64,000 nucleotides of DNA from Symbiodinium kawagutii (lineage: Eukaryota > Sar > Dinophyceae > Suessiales > Symbiodiniaceae). Every line of letters begins with the position of its first letter. Positions within the stretch are counted from its first letter, which is position 1. The notes under the pieces were generated by a model. That model ran no database searches. It was not told the origin of the DNA and saw only the letters and a list, made by a program, of their open reading frames with translations. Where the stretch lies: positions 543,990 to 607,989 of the forward strand of contig VSDK01001771.1 of the NCBI GenBank assembly GCA_009767595.1. Direction: 5' to 3'. The translations under genes were made by a program, and so were the position numbers. Below are positions 1 through 12,300 of the stretch, one piece after another.

Positions 1-98
1 CGGGCGAGGCCGGGCACGGCCGGGCACGGCACACGGCGGGCGGCTGTTGGATGCAGGTGGTTAGTTGTGGTTAGTTATGGTTAGTTGTGGTTAGTTGT
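1..98. repeat. GC-rich repeat followed by GTGGTTAGTT repeat
   Basis: The first 48 bases are built from CGGGCACGGC-like decamers. Bases 53-98 hold about four copies of a decamer GTGGTTAGTT or GTTAGTTATG. This is a short tandem repeat and no coding role is apparent. Confidence 0.7.
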
Positions 99-107
99 TT
101 TTTTTGC

Positions 108-226
108 ATATGGCTATGGGTCAAAATTTACCAACCAACTAATGGAGGATTTACCAACAACAATAAGGGAAAACAATGGTTAATGATGGGGAACCAGGGG
201 TACAGGGTTTTGACCCACAGCCATAT
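108..226 (+). mobile_element. Family A inverted-repeat element, copy 1
   Basis: A 111-bp element (112-222) has ends GGCTATGGGTC and GACCCACAGCC, nearly perfect inverted repeats, and is flanked by the direct repeat ATAT (108-111 and 223-226). The interior holds GGGGAACCAGGGGTACAGGG, which recurs in the other copies. It has no coding capacity, so it is MITE-like and presumably mobilised in trans. Confidence 0.85.
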
Positions 227-1025
227 GTAAAAATGACTTCTTTGCCACATAACTATCACAACTCGAATGATTTGTGTCACTAAACTACTTCAGGGGAGAA
301 GTAGTAAACGGGGGATGACGCATGGAATCGCTTCGATGGACCATGCTATTGCGCAAGTTAGTTCTGTGCATGAGAAACCTGTGAACTTGGGAGGAAACAA
401 ACACATGGGGCTGCTCTGTTATTTACATGTTATACATGTATATATATACCTAGACCACCCAAAGTACATTATATTTTGTACTTTTGGTCCAGTGGACAGA
501 AACCCCCGCAAAAAGTACACAAATGCATTGAAGTGTTCATTTTGGATCAAACGTTCAAAAATCATCAGCTGATCAAGGTTCGGCATAGATTCACATGAAT
601 TCATCATATCAGTCCCATCAGCCTCTAATATGATATGTTCGCTACAGGGATGGACCAAGATGGACCAATATAGCTGTCGATAAGGGAAACAATGGACATG
701 TTGATCCATTAATTTTCATCATTCACCTCTCATCCAGTTGTGGTCATCTCTTGTCCCGATTGGCCAATGGACACTGGCTCTGCGGCTCTTTGAACACACC
801 TGGGCCTCTGAGACATCAAGGTGCGCCCAGCCCACCCTTTTTTGTGGCTGCTCGGTGAAGCAGTGCTGTGAAGCAAGTGCTGTCACAAACCTTGGTGCCC
901 GCTGCTGGGTTCACTCACAGCCATGAAGCTCAGACTCGGGGGCATGTGGACAGTGAATATGTGAATATAATGATATCGATATTGTAAAACATATACATCT
1001 CATCTATAACATTAGCTTCCCAAAG
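227..1025. other. Non-coding stretch with a repeat relic
   Basis: No convincing exon was seen. Bases 450-525 contain a relic repeat: CCCAAAGTACATTATATTTT closely resembles the 44-bp repeat at 17124 and 17561, and CCCCGCAAAAAGTACACAAA resembles the cluster at 9001-9063. The short ORFs here look random. Confidence 0.5.
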
Positions 1026-4000
1026 ATGTCACACTCCAACCTTGCGACGCAATGGGAAGAAGTGGGCTCAATCCGGGACAAAGCTAGAAATTTGGAGCTT
1101 GCAGCCAGTCTCCATATGTGTGCACTTGTTGTTGTTCTGACAAAATAGTTTTGTGTGTGTTTTATGTCAGTACTGTGCCCTTCACACACTTGGCCATGAG
1201 GTGACACTTCCATCTGGTATGTATGACCGGGATGCTGTGAAGAGCAATGCTGATGTGCTTGTGATCGCTATCAACTCCGTTGGGGTGAGGGTCGGGGTGG
1301 ACCTTTGCACCCTGCATGTCAAAGCGCTGTATGATTATATGAAGATTCCATGCCCTGGATGCTGTGACTGAATAGTACAAAACGATGCAGACATGGCATG
1401 TAGTTGTAGGTGTGATCCTTTCCCTATCAATCCTGCCTACTGCATATATCTTGCCATCTCAGGAAACGTGTCAGAAAGGCAGGGTTGGGAGTTACGGCGA
1501 TTGCTCAGCTGGACAAAAAATCGGTTGATCAACCGGCCCAATCGCCCTCGTGACCCGGAGCTGCGAGCCTTTCTTGCAAGAATCGGGGTCGTGTTTCCAG
1601 ACCCACCAGAAGGAAAGGAAGATGAAGCGGAGGAGTCAGAAGAGGAGTCAGGAGGAGAGGAAGACAGCATAGAAGATACAGAAGAAGAAGAAACCATGGA
1701 AGAAGACCCCTGTGTGGCGGGTGTTGTGGAGCCATCGGGTGCAGTGGGTGGAGACGCAAAGGGAGGTGTGGAATTGTGTGGGATGGTTTGTTGTTTGCAT
1801 CTTTTGGTGTGTCAAAAATATGTTCTAGCTCTACCAATGGTTGAAATGAAATGCTACAACATGTATAGTTATGCACGTTTTAATATATGAACCTTGTATA
1901 GCTTATATGGATGCCACTCGACCTGGCCACCTTGCCCATGCAGGTAGTGATGTGGTCTCTTCGCTTTCACCGCAGCAGGCAGAGGGAGTTGCAGCTACAT
2001 GCCCTTCCAATCCTGCGAGTGTGATCGTCACCCCACCACCCAAACCTGTGGATCCCAGAAGTGTGACACCCGATCCTGTCAGTGTTCCTTGTCCGCCCAT
2101 ATGCTGTTTCACGGTCATACTGTGGCATACTCTATGGGCATATCCATATCATCTCTCGCTAATGAGGTAAGAAAGGCTTCAGCGATTAAACAGTTGAAGC
2201 TGGAGTTGGAACTCGCAAAAGAGCTGGAGACACTGGCTAAGTTGGAAGCTGACCTGGAGACACCGCCCTTGGAAGATACCAGGGAGACACCACCGCCACC
2301 ACCTGCCATGGCAAAACTTTTTACAGGCACCTTCGTTAAAAATGCATTTGAGAATCTTATCCCTATAGATGGTTTGTACTTCCCTCTCTCGCAGGACTTG
2401 CCGTGGACAACCTGGAGACCCTTCCAATGGATATCGACTACAATGAAATGATGCACCAGGCAGCTGGAACATGCATATCTTGGCGCTCATTATGCCATAC
2501 CCCTTTGATGATACACAAAGTCATTGATGTGTGTGCATGCGACTAGGAGACGCCACACTTCGCTGATCGCAGCCGTGTTACTTCGACTGAGGACGTTTCG
2601 GTGATATCTTTGTTTCCCAATTGCAACTCAAATCATTGCATACATGCATCTCATATAGATATATGTCTGAATGCTTACCCAGTGACATGTTAAAGAGCCT
2701 CAGGACTTTGAGAAAGAGCTGGAGAAAGAGTTGCATGAAGCGCTCACGGAGGTTGGGCCAATTGGTTTGCCCAACCAGCTTATAATCAATTTCCCAATTC
2801 ATTGCCCAGGGCATCGCAACTGCCTCCAAGTTTCAACCAGTTCCCAAGGAAGACCACAAGGAGATCGCCATCATATTTTTGCGCTTTTGCGAATCAGTTT
2901 TATAGTCTTAAATGTGTTTGGTAAATCCTTTCTATTGTATGACCATGTGATCATTCCATATGGAGCAGTTTTTTTGCACCTGAGTTCAACCCCTTGATCT
3001 TTGTAGGACCCTGTGCAGCCACCAGCGGCTGAAGAGAAGGACGCTTTTACTTCACCTTTCATTGTTGGCGCCCATACATTTGCAATATATATACTATTCT
3101 GCTCCATGTTCTTTGTGGAGGATGCTGTTCCCCCCTCATCAGCACCAACAGCGGCCACGGAAAAGGACACCTTCATGATGATGCAGCTGCTAGTGGTCAT
3201 TTCATTTGCTTTCATTCTTTTGTAGTTCAACATCTGCTTGCTTTTTTAGGATGCTGCGCTTTCCCAACCAGATTCATCGGAATCATCGGCAGTGGTTACA
3301 AAGGACAGTTTCCTTTCATATGGCTTTTAGTGGGTGCATATGTTTCAAACTCTTGTAGGATGGTGGGCCCCTTCCATCATCATCAGAAGTGACTGCTGAG
3401 AAGGATGTGTTATTGATAATGCATATGTTTTCACATGTGCATGCTTCGACCTCTCTCAGGATTGTGTGCCACCCCCATTGCCATCTGCAGCAGCGGCTGC
3501 GGTGAAGGACATTTCATCGGCACATGGCATATTGAACACATATCACGTGTCCAATTTATGTATGTACAACTCTTCCAGGACTGTGTGCGAGCCCCATCAT
3601 CACCAGCAACAGCAGCTGCGGTGAAGGACATTTCATCAGCGTGTGGCATCTAGATGATGTTAAGTTTTTGCCATGTGTATGTACAACTCTTGTAGGACTG
3701 TGTGCCTCCCCCATCGTCATCAGCAACAGCAGCTGCGGTGAAGGACATTTCATCGGCATATGGCATATTGAATACATATCACGTGTCCAATTTATGTATG
3801 TACAACTCTTCCAGGACTGTGTGCGAGCCCCATCATCACCAGCAACAGCAGTTGCCGTGAAGGACATTTCATCAGCATTTGGCATCTAGATGGTGTTAAG
3901 TTTTCATGTGTATGTACAACTCTTGTAGGACTGTGTGCCTCCCACATCGTCATCAGCAACAGCAGCTGCGGCGAAGGACAATTCATCGGCATATGGCATA

Positions 4001-6034
4001 TTGAACACATATCACGTGTCCAATTTATGTATGTACAACTCTTCCAGGACTGTGTGCGAGCCCCATCATCACCAGCAACAGCAGCTGCGGTGAAGGACAT
4101 TTCATCAGCATTTGGCGTCTAGATGATGTTAAGTTTTTGCTATGTGTATGTACAACTCTTGTAGGACTGTGTGCCTCCCCCATCGTCATCAGCAAATCCT
4201 TCTACGGAGAAGGACGTTTTCATTGTCATATATTTCGTTGGTCAAAAAAAGACATCAGCAGCATCCACATTGTTGCATAAAATCTATTCACATCAGATTC
4301 ACAAATTGTAGCTCACCACAGTGGATGAGCGCAAAGTATTTGTAAAACAGTCCGGCACCGCCACAGGAAATGAAGATCACCGAGTCCAAGAACAGTGAGG
4401 TCACCAAAGGGTGGCTGTGTGTGTGTAGGTGTGGGTGTTTTTATGTCAAAGTTTTGCATTGGGGCAACTGTTCTTTGAAACCGGCGGATTGATTTGATCA
4501 ATAGAATTTGTTGGCCAGGAAACGCCTTTTGTTCCTTACAAAGAACGTATACGTGTTTTCTTCAAGCGTTGGCCTGGCGCCATGGATCCAATTAAGGCCT
4601 GCTATAGATTGCGGTTTCTTTGATAATATGCTGGGGTAAGGGGCAGATGTTCCAGGCAAAGCCAGAGCATGAAGATCTCCAACCGCAACATCTCACCGAA
4701 CAAAAGGAGAGGGTTTTGAGAAGGGTTTCCAATGCGCTGACCTGCTTCAGAAGTCTATGCTATATTTTTTTCTTAATTATATTTACGATACTGTATGCAT
4801 AATTCTTGGCAGGATGTTGAAGAAACTGTCCTGAACGACCTCGGCCGACCTCCTTGTATGAAGGAACCTTCGTTCATTCACCCTGATGCTCAGTGCCCAA
4901 AGAAACCCAAAGGGAGAAAAAGCAAAAAGAACACTTCAGAACAGAAACAGTCAACACCACCGTCAGTTTCTGCAGCAGCTTGCGGATTCTCTACAGTGGG
5001 CATGACTGACGAAGATGTCCAACAAACCCTTGCTAAACACAAGGCCTCAGGTACAAAGAACGAATCCAGTGAAGTGGGTGATGAGGGCAAGGTTGTTGGA
5101 GGCAGGAGTCGGAAGAGAAAGGTTCCCATGGCAAGTACTTCAGATGCTGCAGAGGAGCCCTTGAACAACATGGAGCAAGCAACCACGGGCATTCCTGTCA
5201 GCAACAACCGAGCCATTGCCGAACACTGATCCAGCCCCAAAGCGCAAAGCACGCAAAGCGCGCAAAGCAAGTGGGTCAAGCGCAGCAGCAGACCCATTGG
5301 TCCCAACAGCACCACCGGAGCCAGTGCCGAACACTGATCCAGCCCCAAAGCGCAAAGCACGCAAAGCACGCACAGCAAGTGGGTCAAGCGCAGCAGCAGA
5401 CCCATCAGTGCCAACAGCAACAACCGAGCCAGTGCCGAACACTGATCCAGCCCCAAAGCGCAAAGCGCGCAGAGCAAGTGATGCCACTGACCCAGCCCCA
5501 AAGCGCAAAGCAAGCAAAGCAAGTGATGCCACTGACCCAGCCCCAAAGCGCAAAGCAAGCAAAGCAAGTGATGCCACTGACCCAGCCCCAAAGCGCAAAG
5601 CAAGCAAAGCAAGTGACCCAGCCCCAAAGCGCAAAGCACGCAAAGCAACTGGGTCAAGCGCAGCAGCAGACCCAGCCGCAGCAGCAAAGGCAGCAACATA
5701 CAGCCGAAAGAGTAGTGCGTATCACAAAGCAAAACGTCAGGCACTACAGGCAGGGGCTTCGATTGAGGAAGCATGTGAAGCTGCGAAGGCGGTTTCTCAG
5801 TATGCATGTATTGAGTATATATATGTTAAATATGAGTGCGTGTGTGCATGCATGTTGTTGTTGTTTATTTTGGCAACTTGTGATGAATGGAACTTTGAAA
5901 GCATTAATTCACTCATTGTTGCGTTGTAACATTGATTTGCACTATCGTCTAATTTTTGGCAGCGCATGTTATCATCAAGCAAATCCGGCACTGTCAAGCA
6001 GCTTAGGCTTACACAAAGCAAGAGTGAGAGCTGA
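1026..6034 (+). CDS. Multi-exon gene, charged low-complexity protein
   Basis: I do not recognise this protein. A plausible start ATG at 1026 opens MSHSNLATQWEEVGSIRDKA. Likely exons follow near 1175-1286, 1462-1765 (basic stretch then an acidic Glu/Ser run), 1943-2100, 2170-2310, 2396-2460 (LETLPMDIDYNEMMHQ), 2704-2800, 2812-2862, an array of mini-exons at 3007-4220, then 4351-4404, 4519-4613, 4656-4750, 4813-5790, and a last exon 5963-6034 ending RLTQSKSES and TGA. Most acceptors read AG|G. The long exon is Lys/Ala/Pro-rich (DPAPKRKARKA repeats) and suggests a nuclear or nucleic-acid-associated protein, which is inference from composition only. The reading frame changes by one base between about 5165 and 5229, just before the repeats, so there is either a frameshift, an assembly error or an unrecognised intron. 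Exon edges are approximate. Confidence 0.6.
3007..4220 (+). repeat. Tandemly duplicated exon-intron units (11 copies)
   Basis: Eleven short exons start at 3007, 3121, 3250, 3359, 3460, 3579, 3696, 3815, 3929, 4048 and 4165. Each starts GAC/GAT after AG and codes D-x-V-x-P-P..., then A/T-rich residues, then K-D (DCVPPPSSSATAAAVKDISS). From 3460 on the copies alternate between a DCVRAP type and a DCVPP type, giving a higher-order unit of about 236 bp that includes the introns. The last copy ends ANPSTEKDVF. Every copy has AAGGAY near its end and AGGAY at its start, so each intron is flanked by the same short direct repeat. The donor may be AAG|GAY (GA type), or further on at a GC. Confidence 0.85.
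5225..5690 (+). repeat. Coding repeat, DPAPKRKA-type
   Basis: The in-frame repeat codes NTDPAPKRKARKAR, ASGSSAAADP and SDATDPAPKRKASKA units. The nucleotide copies are nearly identical (CCAGCCCCAAAGCGCAAAGC), so expansion was recent. The minus-strand 305-residue ORF here is the shadow of this repeat. Confidence 0.85.
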
Positions 6035-7007
6035 GCGGCATTTTCGGTTTTGGGGTTTTGGTGCGTTTGTCACCGCTGATGTCTTCAGAACATGCCGCCC
6101 AAACAAGGCTAGTTCTGATTGAGAACATCCATGGGATTTAATGCTATTTGCATACATTACCGAGTTGCCCAATAGACACGTGAGCTGTGGAAGCAGCAGG
6201 AACACGTGTTGTGGCAGAACATGCTAGAGGAAAAAAATCATATGATCCGATCACCTGAATTTTCTCTGGACTTTTTAGATGCTAGGTTGGATGATCGTCT
6301 CAATAGTATTCTTGCATCCCCTGCCATATGATCCATATGTAAAACGTGTGATAAGGGAAAAGCATTGCATCTCTAGTCAATGCTGCGCTAAGCAAAAATC
6401 ATATGATACGCACACACACACAGCTCAGGTTCTTGGTCACTTCAATGTTTGAGCTCCCCACGCTAGGTGCCATGGGATACCTCGCGAGGCTGGCCTCGAA
6501 AAGTGCAACCGGCAAGGTTTAAATCTGATTGCCTTTTGCGAATCATTGGGCTAATTTGATCAACTTGATTCTGCCTGCATGCCCACATGGCTTGCAACGA
6601 AGCTTCTGTTTCAAGTGGTAGTGTCAAGACTCGGTAAGGGTAGGTAGGTCCCAATGCTATCTCGATTGGACTCGCTCCTGATCCCTCTCATCCAGATGCG
6701 TGCCCCTAAAGCCACAGCCTCAAACATCATAAAACAAAATGGAGCAATATTTATATAAGTACTCGTGCCTATATTTGAACGATATAACCTCAATGTTCAT
6801 TGCCTGAAGCTGAGGTCTTCCTGGCCATTGCCTGAAGCTGAGTTCCCTCCATGTTTTTTCATTAGATATGTGTGGCAACAACTCGGTTTATGGATGATTC
6901 GGAATTGGCATGGAATCATGGGACGCTTCATGGGGTCCTGTTTTTTGTTTGCGTCCGACAATGGTTCTTACAAATATGGCATACAAAAAGGTGCAGAGTG
7001 AAATTGA
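6035..7007. other. Intergenic stretch, no gene seen
   Basis: No exon-like segment was found between the stop at 6034 and the ATG at 7008. A direct repeat of about 20 bases, GCCTGAAGCTGAG, occurs at about 6802 and 6830. A (CA)n tract lies at 6411-6421. Confidence 0.4.
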
Positions 7008-8879
7008 ATGGATGTTGAGGTGCTGTTGGTCCAATGGAGTGATATGCCTAGCCTCCAATTTGACTGCGTCGAGCTCTTTGCCGGAGTTGGAAATGTCTCA
7101 TCTGCTTTTAAACAGCGCGGTTTCAATGTTGCCAGCTTTGATAAGTCCTACAGCGACTCTATGGACTTCAACCGATCTGCTGGATTCATGTCTGGGTCTC
7201 ACGAGTGTAGGGGGCTCGATTTCAATGACATGTGTCACATTGGATTCCTTCTGCTCAGACTGGCACTATGGCTGGTGATGTCGGCAGGACCGTTTGTGAG
7301 ACGAAATTGAAACCATTGCGGCTGTTAATTCCATAATTGACTATCTTGTCTAGTGTGAGCTTGGTTACCTCTTCCAGCTTAGCTATTTTTCCCTTGACCC
7401 CTATAGTGAACACGCACTGAGCCAACACTGGGCAAAGGACCATGTACTCTGCTGCTTTGCGCTCCACCTTGTTCGAGCTGGACCAGGGTTTCACGGGGGA
7501 CAACTTGGAGGACCCGTCTGAATCCGATGGGCTTATTCTACGAGTTTGTGACCAGTGCAAACTGTTGCATTTCACGGTTACTTAGCGGTCAACCTAAATG
7601 TTAAACACCTTCACCATTTTGACATTTACACCAAAGTGATGCAATGAATTAAGGGTTTCAAAAGGTTTCGTGAACCTTTATGTTTGCTGGGGCCCCAAAA
7701 GTTAAACAAAAAGTCTCCTTTTAAAATTGTATCTTGTTTTGAAGGGACATGGAGGTTGTCTTCAAATTCAACATTCTGAATCTTCAGGGCCCACATAGTT
7801 ACCATTTGAAACCCTGTTGCCCCCCATCATGTTCTGATGCTGTTCCTGTATTGAGCCTGTATGTCGAGTTCATTTTCAAAGCTTTCAAATTCCAAACCTC
7901 TGGATGTTGTGCGCCTACCGCTTTCCATCTATTGTAGAAATCTCTTCTAGCTTAGGCTGACCCTCCTGCTTCTCATTGCAGAGTGCGTGCACTGCTGTTG
8001 GATTGTGGAGCAGCCGATGGGGTCAGCTGACACTATGCCTTACCACCCACGGTTGAGCTGGTTCTTTAACGAAGTGGTGTATGCAGCTTGGATTTGTACA
8101 TATACTATATAATATATACTGATTTTCAACATTGCTGGAATGTAATATACCTCTGTTTGCTTAGGCATGGAGGTGCGACTTTTGGATGATGCTTTGGGGT
8201 GCACCTTGCCCAAAAAGAACAACAGTGTGGTCCTCTGACGCTGATATCATTCAGCGGCTAGTGCCAACCTTAATTTCTTGCGGTTTCAACATGCGATGGT
8301 ATGCAATGAGAAATTTGTTACTTCTACCGGTGACCTGGAACTTAGGACCTGGGACCATTGACCCGCGAGACACGTGAAGCAAAGCGGACCGTAGATACTA
8401 CTAGTAGGGTGCTGAGCTTTTGTTATACATAGATTCATTGGTCAGCCATTCATGAATTTCTATCATCCCAGGTACCTATGAAGATTCCCGTGGAGACAAA
8501 CGATTCAAAGGGCTTCCCTCACTCCGGGAAAGCCAGCCAGACCCCTAATAAACAGATCTAGGGTCCCTGCAATGTTTGATGCCAAACAATTGTTCCGCCT
8601 AGGACCTACCCACCGGCTTTTGGAGAAGGCCTCGTTCGCTTCATGGAAGACAAGCGGATTCAGCCTCGCCTTAGGCAAAAGCGAAGGGTTGATTTGGGGC
8701 AATCTGACAAAGAAATGTTTTGTGCGCTGCCAATGGGCGACACATGGGATGATGCTGACCTGGTGAGCATCTACAAATACTTGAGGGCCTCGAACAAGGC
8801 CACCATTCCAAATTCTTGGCAATCAGTGTTTGCTGAGCTGGATGCCGAACTGGATAAACTTAGTCCAGTGGCTGCTTAG
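7008..8879 (+). CDS. Cytosine-C5 methyltransferase-like protein, dinoflagellate family
   Basis: Seen: ATG at 7008 leads into LQFDCVELFAGVGNVSSAF, which fits motif I (SAM-binding F-x-G-x-G) of C5 methyltransferases and the following GFNVASFDKSYS strand. Later exons are 7982-8082 (CCWIVEQPMG, where ENV of motif VI would lie), 8165-8282 (DFWMMLWGAPCPKRTTVW), 8472-8535 (TYEDSRGDKRFKGLPS) and 8603-8879 (TYPPAFGEGLVRFME to the TAG). Phases fit across 8083-8164 (GC donor), 8283-8471 (GT) and 8536-8602 (GC). A coding-like exon 7435-7575 (MYSAALRSTLFELDQG) fits after exon 1 by phase. From memory, this architecture recurs in many uncharacterised Symbiodiniaceae proteins. The catalytic PPC motif was not found between 7300 and 7980, so the copy may lack it, hide it in an unread exon, or be a pseudogene. 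DNA or RNA methylation is not proven. Confidence 0.72.
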
Positions 8880-9000
8880 AAGCAAATCCCTTCAAGAAAG
8901 TCCTGTAACGAGAACAACATCCCCAAAATTCCCCAAACATAGCTGAATCTGCAGATTTGGTTCAAAATCGATCTTTTTTGGGCAAAAACTGACCGGACAG

Positions 9001-9063
9001 ACCCCGCAAAAAATCCGCAAAAAACCCGCAAAAGTACACAAATACCCGCAAAAGTACGCAAAT
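9001..9063. repeat. CCGCAAAA repeat cluster
   Basis: About five irregular units of CCCGCAAAA occur, some as CCCGCAAAAGTACACAAAT. A similar motif lies at 503-525. It sits just downstream of the methyltransferase-like gene. No function is apparent. Confidence 0.6.
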
Positions 9064-9341
9064 CGGGATTTCTGTACGAGGGCTTTTTTGAAAACTAGCA
9101 AGTTCGAGGGCTGAAGCGACTTGCGGTGAGAAAAAAAGAACATACTCGCTATGACACATTCTGTTTCCATCATGTTTTGGAATTACTGTTGGCATGTTGT
9201 GTCAACTCTGTAGCATTCAGCCTGTCATTGCTTCCCATCTTTGGTGGCTCAGATCTGCAATTGCTTTTCTTATGCTGACATGAGACCTGGTAAAACCCTG
9301 GACCGTGGAATTTCCCTAATCCTTGGCCAACAGAGTGGCAC

Positions 9342-12300
9342 CATGGGCGATGCTTCTTCGATCAAAGAAAAATTGGCAGTGCTTGCCTTAGACATTTTGA
9401 TTTTGTTCACTATAACAACACATGCATCATACACCCCATAGCTTTAACAAATCCATGTGAAGCTGTTGAGGCCACGCGTGCCAGAATCGCTGCCCTTCAA
9501 GCAGAGATCGGGGCATGTGATGGTGAAGCTTCACCACATGGAAGCCCAGCTGAAGGCTTTGGGGTTTCGGATTGCAGTATCAAACCATATGTGGTATGTG
9601 ATATGTGGTATGCTAAGATGATCGAATAGTTCTTGGGAGGACCGGAGTTCCATCATCAACCTCGAGCAGCAGGCACCTTCGTGCCAGGTCTTGCCAAAGC
9701 AGATTTGGGAGATCCCGACATCCCAAAGCTGAGAACCCAAAAGACATCCGAAATGACAACACGTGCGTTCAGCAGTGGCAGTTTGGGTGGTGAAGGTCCA
9801 ACACCCCGCCGAATGCCTTTTAACAGTCCTACAGCAACAGACGTAGACCCTCCATCAGAGCCTGTGGAAGTATCACCAAAAACACCCCGGATTTTGCTTC
9901 CAGACAACCAACTTGGAATGGAAGATAGCCATGGAATGGATGACACACCTGTGCCACAATGGGTCACAGATTCACTTCGCCCCGATACTGATGATGATGC
10001 ACCTGCATCAGAAACCTTCAGAGATTCCGAAGTTCCATCAGCTACCCCCCCTGTAACGCAACCAGCGGCAAAGCCAGCAGCCCCGGCTTCAGTGAAGGAT
10101 GCTCCACAGGCGGCTAATCCAGACCAGGCGCCAAGCAATGCTTCTTCATCCAATCCGGAAGTGGCACCTGGTGATGGGGGGAAGAAAGTGGTTGTGAGCG
10201 GGACTTTGACCGGAACCATGTACGATGATGGCACTTATTGGAAGAAACCTAGTTGCATATAGTTACTTTCACTAGGCACCAGGTGATCTTCATTAACGAG
10301 TGGGTGTTTGACATACCAAGGATGGATCGATACATGGCAAGAGCCAAGAAGGGAAAGGTCAAGGCTTCACCTGAGTTGGTGAAACTTTGGGGTACCACAT
10401 GCGGCCGTCCCGTGGCTGCTGCAAGTTGTCGACAAAGTTGAAACTTCATAGTTGAGTTATATCATATAGTTTCTGATCGCTTTTGAACATGTTTCGCCTC
10501 AGGTGAAAAACTACGGGAACTGCTGTACAAGTACGGCATGGAAATGGATGCTGTCAACCTCAACATTGAACGAGAGTTGTTGCAGGAGGGTGTTAAGCAA
10601 TTAAAGTCACCAAATGTTCAAAGGTTATCACAGTTTTAGCCGATGCGCAGATATAATTTTATGTCCAACTATGACCATGTACTAGCTACCTTCCATTGGC
10701 ATAACATCCCAGGCAGTGGTCCATCAAGGGGTTCATATTTTCATATGTATCTGTATGGATATATGCATGCGTCTACTTATCGATATATACATGGCCCATC
10801 GTGGGCTGGGCGGAAAACCCATGGTTTTATGCTTTAGAAAGAAATGTGGAAAGCCCTAAAAAGCTTGACCCCAGGAACCTCCGAAAATCAGCTGAAAATA
10901 TAAATTGCCTCCAAAGGGTTGCTGGGGTCAGATCTGTGGGGCCTATTCGGGGCGTAGAGCCTAAAGCCTTTCCCCAAGAGCCATCATGCGTACATCAGAA
11001 GGTGTTGACCACAATGTGCTAGGAGTCTGAAGAGAAGACATTGGGTGGCTGGAAAACTGAATCCCAACTGCTGCTGGAGCCTGGATGGAACCAGTCATCA
11101 TCTCAGATAAAATACTTAAAGCTATGTTTTGCTCTATCTTTTTTTCGAGGCAAATGGTGGACAAAGCCAAAGCGTGGGCTGAGCAAAGAGGATTATCGAG
11201 GACAAATGCGGTACATGGTGCCCAAGAATACCGGGTGCCGACCCAGCAAACTTTTTCCCATGCAGACAAAGAAACCATGAAAACCCGCGTTTCCGGAAGT
11301 GCTGATTTGGAGGCCCGGCCTCCCCGTGTGCCACAAACATCTCCATGGCCTTAGTTAGGTTGATGAATCATTCAAAACCCGATCACTTTCCCCAATAAAC
11401 TACCTAAGTATTTACAGTTGCATGGGTGATGAAGGGTTTGGAATCCCTCTCAAACACAGCTGTTCTTGGCACTTGAACCTTGACAGGGTGCAAGTGGAAT
11501 TCTATTGGGAGAATCTGCCACACCCACAGCGGACAAACTCGCGTTGAACCACAGCAGCATTATGCTCAGTAGTTGCAACCAATCGCAGTTTCTTAGGCTA
11601 CCTACATTGTTCCTTGATTAAGGAAAGGATGCGCTACCAATGCAGGGCTGGAGATGACCGCAGGAACACCTGCTGATCCCACTTCTAAGAAAGGCAAAGG
11701 CAAGCTAGCATTTCCAGTGCTACAAGTGGCGCAAGACCCTTACAGTAGCTCAGCACAATGTTCAAGATACCCCAAATGTTGACAGAGATGGCAAAACTAT
11801 GTATCCTTATACTATGCCCCCTAGCCCTGCCTCACTTTAGGTTCGATGTCTGAGTATATCGAGATTGCTGGAGAAAAAATCGACCAGGCAGAGGATTTGA
11901 AGGCGAGTTTGAATCTTTCTCAGATCAGGGTTTTTTAGCTATACTTGGCGGGGTTTTGTGGAAGGCAAAAGCCCATCGAATAACCCAAAAAAAATTACCC
12001 TTATTTGGGGTATTTTTTTTTGGGTTCTCTGCGTTTTTGGGGCCATTACCATCTGACCCTCCAACCATTGACAACATATGATAGCCTGGAATCTTATGGC
12101 TTTTGATTTCATGGCAGCAATGTTGCCAAATGTGCACTTAAGTTTTGAGTCACATGGAAACATGCTTCAGGAGAAGCTCCGTGAAATGGACACTGATCGA
12201 TCAAAAGCGTGTCCTGCTTAAATAGTTCATTTCAACCACGTACGTGTCAATTGTGATCCATCCCGTATGCATTTTTTTGGTTAATACCCAAGGTTGCACA

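Noticed and set aside
4890-5807. 305-residue minus-strand ORF, Leu/Cys/Ala-rich
   Set aside because: It is the antisense shadow of the Lys/Ala/Pro coding repeat; the plus strand continues a multi-exon gene with correct acceptor and stop.
7255-7575. 106-residue minus-strand ORF
   Set aside because: The plus strand holds an exon-like frame (7435-7575) with an AG|G acceptor and a phase that fits the methyltransferase-like gene.
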